Positions 57,102-64,000 of a DNA stretch of 64,000 bases are shown here, one piece after another (position 1 is the stretch's first letter; every line of letters begins with the position of its first letter). The position numbers and the translations under genes were made by a program. The DNA is from Isoetes taiwanensis. Taxonomy: Eukaryota > Streptophyta > Lycopodiopsida > Isoetales > Isoetaceae. The stretch is from contig JAJEKV010000062.1 of the NCBI GenBank assembly GCA_021234155.1, positions 1 through 64,000 on the forward strand, in the 5' to 3' direction. Under the pieces are notes generated by a model that was not told the origin of the DNA, did not search any database, and was given only the letters and a program-made list of their open reading frames with translations.

Positions 57102-57935
57102 TTACATAAATGGGAGTCGGCTGCTAGCTTGAATTCCTGTTTGTAACTTTGACATGAAGAAGTTCTCCAATCTACAATACCAACATTATACATGGGATTA
57201 ATATAGTCACAATCTAAAAGGATGTATCACCTATTAGCACATTTATAACAGATTGTATCAGGCCTGTTATAAATCCGAGCATTTGCAAACATCCTTCCCA
57301 TATCAGCCCAAACATTTCCAATGTCAAATAGAATTGTTCGTCGTCAAGCCGTCTGGAAATAGTTTTCAAATCTGTACAACAAGAAGAAGTGCTCAATACA
57401 TTTATTCAAAATTTCAAAAAATGGCAAATGACAGCAGCCCATTGCATCCTAGTGAGTACAACCAACACAAGAAATTCTCTATTGTTAGAACCGGTGTTAT
57501 ATGTTAACCAACCATGGGCCAAAGGAGTGGACATTTAATGAGACCTAGTCTCTCCTTTTATGTTTATGTATGACTAGCCTCCCACTGCCACGTACCACAG
57601 GAAATGCCCACAACTATAACAATTTGTAATAACCAATGAAAAGCAAACCAGACAATGTTATGCCCTGTAAAATGGTGAATCCTTAAGGCAGTGCAAGGGA
57701 ATATGAGAAACTGAATTTTTGGCTAAGCTTCCAAGAGGAACCTTTTCAAGAAAGCACAATTAATTTACCCATCCTTGCAAAGGTCTATCATAACAAATCT
57801 AATATAAACTATAAACAAAGGTTCCACATAATATACTGTACCTATAGGATCTTTTATTACTTCATAATAGTCAGGAACCTCGGATGCATCGACAGGCTGT
57901 TTGAATGGCCATGCATCTACATGTTCCACAGCTAC
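57102..57935 (-). pseudogene. GCN5/HAG1-type bromodomain, C-terminal exons only
   Basis: Three minus-strand exons encode the end of a GCN5-type histone acetyltransferase: 57,935-57,842 ([20 protein letters not shown] then EVIKDPI), 57,371-57,231 (DLKTISRRLDDEQFYLTLEM; then ADMGRMFANARIYNRPDTIC in another frame) and 57,171-57,102 (RLENFFMSKLQTGIQASS, stop). Splice borders are canonical and phases join correctly (PI|D and NR|L). Known role of the bromodomain: binding acetyl-lysine on histones within SAGA. One base is missing after LEMF in the middle exon, which breaks the frame. The acetyltransferase exons upstream were not found; RPB9 exons stand there instead. Confidence 0.75.
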
Positions 57936-58251
57936 CTTTATTAAAGCAACAATCACATGTAAGCGGAGAATATCAGCAAGGGATTATGAATTCAATTTAT
58001 CGCACTTTTAAAAGTGACCGCATGCAAATAATTTTTAGGCTCCCCACAGTCACAACAAGTCTTGATGTGCAGATTAGAAAACAAGTAATTCTCATTTAAG
58101 CTCAGCCGGCAGCGTTTCCTCAAGTGCAGAATGGACCATTTTGGTGTGGTAGTTTAAGAACAAATTGCAGAATGATTTTCCTTATATTATTAGTCCCATA
58201 TAAAACTGGTTCCTTTTCTAAATGAAATGCTTTTCTCTACCCTATTTGTAC

Positions 58252-58606
58252 CTGACAAAAGGCGGCTTCATGATGGTTGCATTTTTTGCAGCACACATTT
58301 TTAGTACGAGGCATGGTATGCTGGGAGACTGCATTTTGCCACTCTGTATGCTCCTTGTAGTAGACAATGTTGTTATCTGCCTTATACTGCTCATATAAAA
58401 GAAAAAGTGTTTAAATGAGGTCTTTTCAAAAGTTGCTCAAATGCATACCTGTCTTTGAAAAGCTCCTATATCTATGACTAACATACTATAAAATGCTGCA
58501 AGAAAAAATGGAGTTTTCCTACCCGACGATCACAAATACGGCAATGCCACATGAGACAGCTTTGTTCCCTATTCTCCTTGGGATTCATAATGTTGGGCTC
58601 CAAAAA
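58252..58606 (-). pseudogene. RNA polymerase II subunit RPB9-like exons
   Basis: Two minus-strand exons with canonical borders: 58,606-58,523 (28 codons: FLEPNIMNPKENRE then HCRICDRR) and 58,386-58,252 (45 codons: YKADNNIVYYKEH, MPRTKNVCCKKCNHHEAAF). The order and spacing match RPB9 (FCRECNN.LYPKEDKE, C..CD, ADN.CVYR, LPRTK.V.C..C.H.EAVFFQ). The first zinc-site CxxC is lost (FLEPN in its place), while the second CRIC pair and the CKKC pair remain. The last RPB9 exon (second zinc ribbon, CNPNCGHRW) was not seen. Both exons are open and in phase 0. It is either a pseudogene or a diverged paralogue reused with the bromodomain exons 320 bp downstream. Confidence 0.7.
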
Positions 58607-58609
58607 CTG

Positions 58610-61150
58610 TTCAAAATTAAGATACAAAAATATCAAAATAAGTTCAGAATATGCTGCATTTTCATATTTAGCCCCGGTCAACCATGATTCAAAACAGAGA
58701 GAAGAACACTGTAAATTTCCAGATCTTATTCCATCTAATCTCCCTAGCGCATTCCAAAGATGTTCAGATATAAGCACCCATCTTTCTCCCTTTCAATAGT
58801 TTGTTCTAGATTGTCATAGTTCCTTGCAAAGAAGATAAAAGTTAGACAAAGAAAAAATGAAAGAAAAATGAAAAATGAAGTGAGAAATCTGTCATGCCTG
58901 CGACACTGGAGCTTCCTAACTGCCTCCATCAGGCAACAAAACTGCCAAATATTCTAAAAAGAGTGCTAAATTAATAACCATCACCTGCCATTTAGAAGGC
59001 ATCAAAGAACATACATGGTTGAAGCATGGTGCTGTATATGACCATGCACATGACATTAGAAGCGGTTTAACACATTATCATCTAGATACCACAACAAATG
59101 TATTACAACAGGAATAGCATTATCAGAAGCTAAGAAAAGCATCCTGTTAATAGATCAATCTCTGTAATCAGTTATGCAGGCCTTTGTGATCTATCTACAA
59201 TTCATGTTGTAGAGGGCTGCAAAGAATGGAATGCAAATATCTACAATAGGCAAACTCAGGCAATCTAATACATATGCATCAATTTTAAAAGCATACACAT
59301 TTTCTTGTATAGAAGATTAGGGATTACTCCAACAACATTCTGGAAACAGAAGATGGCATAAATGTACAATCTTAATGAAAAGGCATCTTGCAGTCTTGCC
59401 AATCTGCTCCCAGCCTGTGCTGTAGCTCTTCAAATTGCAAATGAGTGACACTTATGACCCGAGCAAATCCTGCAGCATCCCGCTGGAAGCCATAAACCCG
59501 ATGGCCTCTTCTGCATGCCCTAAAATGTTGGAGCGAGAAGAAGGGCAAAAAATCGTGGTTTCCTGCAGCATCCCGTTGGGAGCCATAAAATCCGATGGCC
59601 TCTTCTGCAAAAAATCGTGGTTTAGGATGTTGCAAGCAAACCCATCACAACAAAGCACTATTTCTACCATTTACATCTTATTATATAACCTAGGAAAATC
59701 TCGAATCCAGTTGCTGGTCTCGATCAGGCAAACCTGAACAGAAATGCACAGCTCCGTTGAGCTTTTGATCGGGGTCATTTCATTACCTATTTGGACCGTC
59801 CAAAACTCCGATTAGCTTCTCTGAGGAGCATTGATGGAGATAATAATAGCTTGCTTTTGTTGGAAAGAGGAGATCTCGGACTATCTTGTGTGGCCTGCAA
59901 AAGTCAGCAAATGAAGAAGTGCTCCAAGTTTATCATCTTATCAATTTACTGCAATCAAGTGGATGGAGAAAAACCTGTTCTTTTGCAAGAATTCAGGAAA
60001 TTGCATCAACAGGTATAGAAGGCCATATAGCTGGCTTCGGCTATGGTAACATGCTCAAATAGGCACTTCGAAAAGATGAGAACATAAGTTGGTAAGAAAA
60101 TGCAAAACCTGTTACATGGACTTTGCTCAATGTAGCACCCATAACCAATTAGATCTGCAAGCCTCATCAACTGTTTGACAATTAAAAAAAAAATCATATA
60201 ATGATACGAGTACCCAGATATAAAAAACAAAGAGATAGGGTTGCATCAAAGAATCTAACCTTTAATTAAAATTCGAGATCAAATCGGCGGAATATGATAA
60301 AAATCTTTTACGCCCGAGGATTGGTATGCGTGGAGCAAACCGTTCGAGTTGTTGCCTTGACCGACGCGACATACATCTTTTATTATCACCCAAACCTCTC
60401 TTAAGCAAAATGGCAAGTCCTTCTGCTTATTCAAATAAAGAAAAACGGTTAGATACATGCAGTCCTTGTTAAATGAGAAAATGTACACACCTCATGATTT
60501 GAAATATTCCTTGAGAAAGCGGTCCAAAAAAAAAAACCACGAAACCCAACATCTATTGGGGCGATTCAAGTTAAAGAGTAGCTGCAGAATTAAGTCACGA
60601 AAGTTAAGCTTCTGTCTGTAATATCATTTCCCATTGAAGTACAAGCTAGCAGACTCCATCTTAAAAAAATGCCTTCATCAAATTCTAAATGTTTAAAATT
60701 TAACCTAAAGGCCAAGGTAATCGATTCTGGGGGCGGGGACAAGCTAAGAAGGGAGGAGCCTTCTACCCATTTCATTCTCATAGAAGACATATCGAAGCTT
60801 GGAATCCTAAATGTACATATTGAAAAAAATCATAAGCGTGCTCTAGATTCTAAGCGTGCGATTAGGGTTCACGAGTTGGTTTTGAATACTATGGCCCGGG
60901 ATAAAGGTCGGAACTTACCATATAGGACCGCGATTTGGTAGCTCATCTCACGCTCTCGACTTAGAAGAATGGCAAAATTTTGGAGCCTTGCTTCGATGTC
61001 AGGATACACGAACCTCGGTGAACCTCGATCTTCACACGACTCTCATTTGCACCGCGGCTCTCATTTTCCGCGGTTAAGCGGTTTTGAAATGGATGCCCAA
61101 CGTCGATTCTTTCCCTGTGACCGCCGGTTCTGAGGAAATAGGAGGTTTTT
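58610..61150. other. Intergenic, with a 93-bp tandem repeat and unassigned exon-like pieces
   Basis: At 59,466-59,620 a unit starting TCCTGCAGCATCCCG and running to GATGGCCTCTTCTGCA occurs twice, 93 bp apart, each followed by an AAAAAATCGTGG block. Minus-strand candidates with splice-like borders (LMRLADLIGYGCYIEQSPCN near 60,170-60,110; LPFCLREVWVIIKDVCR near 60,410-60,350; THLQFEELQHRLGADWQDC near 59,440-59,390) could be exons of the same gene as the RPB9/bromodomain cluster, but none was identified. Confidence 0.35.
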
Positions 61151-61152
61151 AG

Positions 61153-61250
61153 CGGTCACCGACATATCCTAGGGATATTCTAGCATATACCTAGGATATG
61201 CCAAAAGCCTATAAACAAGGGTTTTGCCCCCTAGGGGCAACTTAAAAATA
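61153..61250 (+). repeat. Dispersed repeat W, copy 2
   Basis: Same block order as 26,191-26,300, ending with the perfect palindrome TTGCCCCCTAGGGGCAA-like core (CCCCTAGGGG). It lies about 550 bp upstream of GCP4. Confidence 0.8.
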
Positions 61251-61537
61251 AGATTAAGCTGATAAGATCAAGTACAAATATGATATTTTTGGAATATTCT
61301 AAGAGAATATTTCGTATTCTCCGTATGTGTATTTCACGTATTCGTATTTTGTATTCATTTTTGGGTCCCCGTATTCATTTCCGTATTTCCATATGCGTAC
61401 TTTTTTCCTTCATTGGTAATGAAATTTCTCTCTCGTCCTTAAAAAAAACATGACTGTCATAGACACGTGTAAGATCTGAACATGCAATGCAAGATGAATT
61501 TATGTTGACTCATAAAGCAATGTTCTATGTTGTGTGT

Positions 61538-61570
<33 letters not shown>

Positions 61571-61785
61571 TATCTAGTTTGTGTTCTATATTACGCTTTA
61601 GCTCAACAATTCATTTCCATTTTTTAGCGCATACGGTGGATACATACTGATGTGTAAAAAATAGAAGAGCATTGAAAATAGTTTCCAAAGCATTGGAACG
61701 GAATTGCATAAAAAATCAAATCGGAGACGCTATTTTCCCAGTCTAAAGGAGGAAAACATGCATTCGTAGAATTGAAGCTACCAGC
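61251..61785 (+). promoter_or_regulatory. Upstream region of GCP4
   Basis: About 535 bp between the repeat W copy and the GCP4 ATG. It holds the CGTATTC-rich patch (61,300-61,390) and the microsatellite. No clear TATA box was seen at a sensible distance, as is common for housekeeping genes. Confidence 0.3.
61538..61570. repeat. (ATCT)n microsatellite, eight units
   Basis: Uninterrupted ATCT units, followed by TATTATCTAG. Confidence 0.93.
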
Positions 61786-64000
61786 ATGTTACACGAGCTC
61801 CTTCTGGCCCTAGTCGGATGCACCGGAGACGTATTTGTAGACATTGAAGAAGAAGGTCAAACTCTTGCCTTTCTCCCACATTCCGATCAGGATGATGGAA
61901 ATCCATCTTCTAAGTGCACCTTCACTGTAGCTCCAGATTCCACATTTCTTCAACCCTCTGAACGGTATGCATTTATGTGGCTGATTTACCCTTGTTCTCG
62001 GGTTTAAGGTTTTAAAAGTTCTTAACTTCTTTTACAGAGAGTTGCTGCAAAAGCTCCTCCGCCTTGGCTTTCATTATAGAGAGCTGGAACGTTTTGCTAT
62101 TAAATCACGTAATCTAAGCTGGCTCAATGTATCAAATTCTCCAGGAGCTATTCCTTCGAAACTGGAGAACCAGCAGAGCGTTTATCAGAGAGCATTGGCA
62201 AATGGGATTGTAGAAGTGCTCCAAATATATAGATCAGCTGTTTTAAAAGTGGAGCAAAACATTTTATCTGATCCTTTGCCTGTGCTTGCCAGTGTAACTA
62301 AAGGGCTCTACCAGGTTGTTACTCATATGAATTGCATGGATTTTACCATGACGCTATGAATTGTCCTGATAGACGAATCTGGAGTGTAGACATTATGTGT
62401 GTGTGATCGACATTTTTTTTGCATTGTTTCAGTTTGAGTCATTGCTTCAGCCATTGCATTCCTTAATTTGTGAAGTCGAGCAAAAGAAGTTGCGGGGTGG
62501 ACCCTTATTGAGCCTTTTACATGAAAAGTGTCACTGTGGTGTTCCAGAACTGCAATCCTGCATGCAGAGGTATATATTGAGGTATTGATAACTTGTCAAG
62601 TGTAATTCTTAATCTCAATTTCAATATAGGCTACTTTGGCATGGCCATCAAGTGATGTACCGCCAATTATCAGCATGGATGATCTATGGGTTGCTGCAAG
62701 ACGAGCATCAAGAGTTCTTTATCAGCAGGTATATTAACATGATAGCACTATCATTAAGAGAGTTATGAATGCTGTTTGCTTTTAGCAAAACTGTCATAAG
62801 CAAAACTTAGGCATTGCTTCCATTTCAGGAGCCAGGATGGGGGATCATCTGTCACGTCATCAGAGCTAGATAAGTCAAGGGTGGCTGAAGATTCTAGTCT
62901 GACTGACTGGCATACAGGCTTTTGTGTACATTTGGTAAGTTAGTAATAAATTTGATGTTTGAAAAAATAAAAAGTCTTGTCTATATATATTGTTTGATGC
63001 AAACATTCTTCTATCTCCTCAAGTTTGGACCTTGTGGTTCAGGCTTTAAATTTTTTTTTTGTTCCGTAAAGTTTGCCCTGGATGATGATCACAAGCTTGA
63101 GACCCAGTTTTAGAACCATAAACGGACCAAAGGGATCATGTAAATATTTTTTTTCTTGGTTTGTAATAATTTGGCGCACACTGTTTGTGCCTCCGAAGAG
63201 GAATACACAATTGCTTTTAAAGCTGCATTACTGGTGATGTCTTTTGTGCACAAACTGTATATATTAGGGAATAAAAGTCAAGTGGTTCTATTCTTTCAAA
63301 ATTACTTACCTTAAAGTTATCAAGGAGGTTTTATTTGCCCCAATATGTACTGTGCACAATGGAATCATTGTTTGTCTCTTCCCGTCCTACCATATGGAAA
63401 TTTGAACAGGTTGAGTAGCTAGTCAGGATTCACCATTTACAAAGGTTGAACATGCGCAGTCTGATAGAAGTTGTGTTTTAGGAAATAAAAGGCAGCTCAT
63501 TCCTGATGTGTTCGTTTTTCGTCCGTGGATATTGGGACTGGATCAGGACTCTACAACCCTCTTACAACCATAATGCTTAGCAAACTTTACTTGTTGCTTA
63601 AGTTTGGCTTGTTGCTATAAAATAAAACCAAAAGAAAGGTTTATATTACGCCTGTGGACACTGCCAGATCTATGGGCTAAGTATTACATCCATTGATATA
63701 CAGCTAAGGACACATGAAAACCACCCTAGGAATGTCTATATCCAAGAATAGCGTAAAAATGGAAATCACGTCCAAGTAATAAGACATTTGACTTTCTGCT
63801 TCACTGAGAATAAGTGATATCTGGCGTGCCCCTCTTTGAAAGGCTTACGTTTTATACTCTTCAGCACTGCCGCCCTTCTTATTTCTTCTGAGGGCTTTCT
63901 AGAACTGCCTCTAGAACTTGAAGGGAGCTATGACATCTAGCATTGGGACAACAATAGCGGCGATGAAGCATGTAAGGGTAGTGCGCCAGAAGTGCAGTTT
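61786..64000 (+). CDS. GCP4: Gamma-tubulin complex component 4 (GCP4), 5' exons
   Basis: GCP4 is a subunit of the gamma-tubulin ring complex that nucleates microtubules at the cortex and spindle. Five plus-strand exons are visible with canonical borders and matching phases: 61,786-61,964 (MLHELLLALVGCTGDVFVD..FLQPSER), 62,038-62,314 (LLRLGFHYRELERFA..VTKGLYQ), 62,433-62,569 (LLHEKCHCGVPELQSCMQR), 62,630-62,728 (LLWHGHQVMYRQLSAWMIYG then LLQDEHQEFFI) and 62,829-62,934 (ending TDWHTGFCVHL before GTAAGT). This is the start of the GRIP1 domain, and CHCGVPEL with HGHQVMY are GCP4 hallmarks. The ATG is the family's normal start. The next expected segment (LDMLPEYI) was not found up to 64,000, so the sixth exon lies beyond the window after a long intron. 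All five exons are open, so the gene looks intact here. Confidence 0.93.

Noticed and set aside
58000-58110. Third RPB9 exon (CCDCGEPKNY on the minus strand)
   Set aside because: A CxC pair is present, but the surrounding residues do not match CNPNCGHRW and there is no good acceptor.
63050-63110. Sixth GCP4 exon (ALDDDHKLETQF)
   Set aside because: It does not match the expected LDMLPEYI segment, has no clear acceptor and runs into a stop.

Overview
This is a repeat-rich nuclear segment from a land plant. It holds multi-exon genes with GT-AG introns, an intronless PLS-type PPR gene, a plant-like gamma-tubulin complex gene, and dense, nested transposons of nearly every class. The style of the PPR protein and the transposon load fit a fern or another large-genome non-seed vascular plant, but that placement is an inference. 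No rRNA, tRNA, CRISPR or bacterial-type operon was seen.

Layout. 1-3,800: the 3' end of a LINE, a long (TC)n tract, and a small Ty1/copia fossil that carries a terminal-inverted-repeat (TIR) element, itself hit by a smaller TIR element and by poly-A retroposons. 4,000-16,330: a minus-strand gene for an HUH/Rep-type rolling-circle nuclease without a visible helicase (Replitron-like), split by a 10.4-kb LTR retrotransposon that left a 5-bp target duplication. 17-24 kb: mostly non-coding DNA with tandem duplications, an unidentified coding-like stretch and a LINE scrap. 24.6-26.2 kb: exons of a tRNA 2'-phosphotransferase (TPT1/KptA) gene, incomplete at the catalytic C-terminus. 28.8-31.1 kb: a 744-codon PPR gene. 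33.2-36.1 kb: a decayed multi-exon gene with a DNA-methyltransferase-like motif I, surrounded by unusual GATCGC..GCGATC palindromes. 37.5-43.7 kb: an old LINE split by a nearly full-length L1-type LINE. 46-48.4 kb: a decayed DUF7869-type (transposase-like) gene. 48.7-49.8 kb: a tandem duplication of a small TATA-driven gene of unknown family. 49.8-54.3 kb: a LINE end, foldback elements and a decayed hAT transposon that carries a second, intact copy of the TIR element seen near position 1,767. 55-59 kb: fragments of host genes (a PPR scrap, the C-terminal bromodomain exons of a GCN5-type acetyltransferase, and two exons of the RNA polymerase subunit RPB9). 61,786 to the end: the first five exons of GCP4.

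The confident host genes are the PPR gene (organelle RNA processing) and GCP4 (microtubule nucleation). TPT1, GCN5 and RPB9 pieces are recognisable but incomplete or altered. The most unusual items are the helicase-less HUH gene, the methyltransferase-like element with its palindromes, the RPB9 plus bromodomain exon cluster, and the tandem small-gene family.
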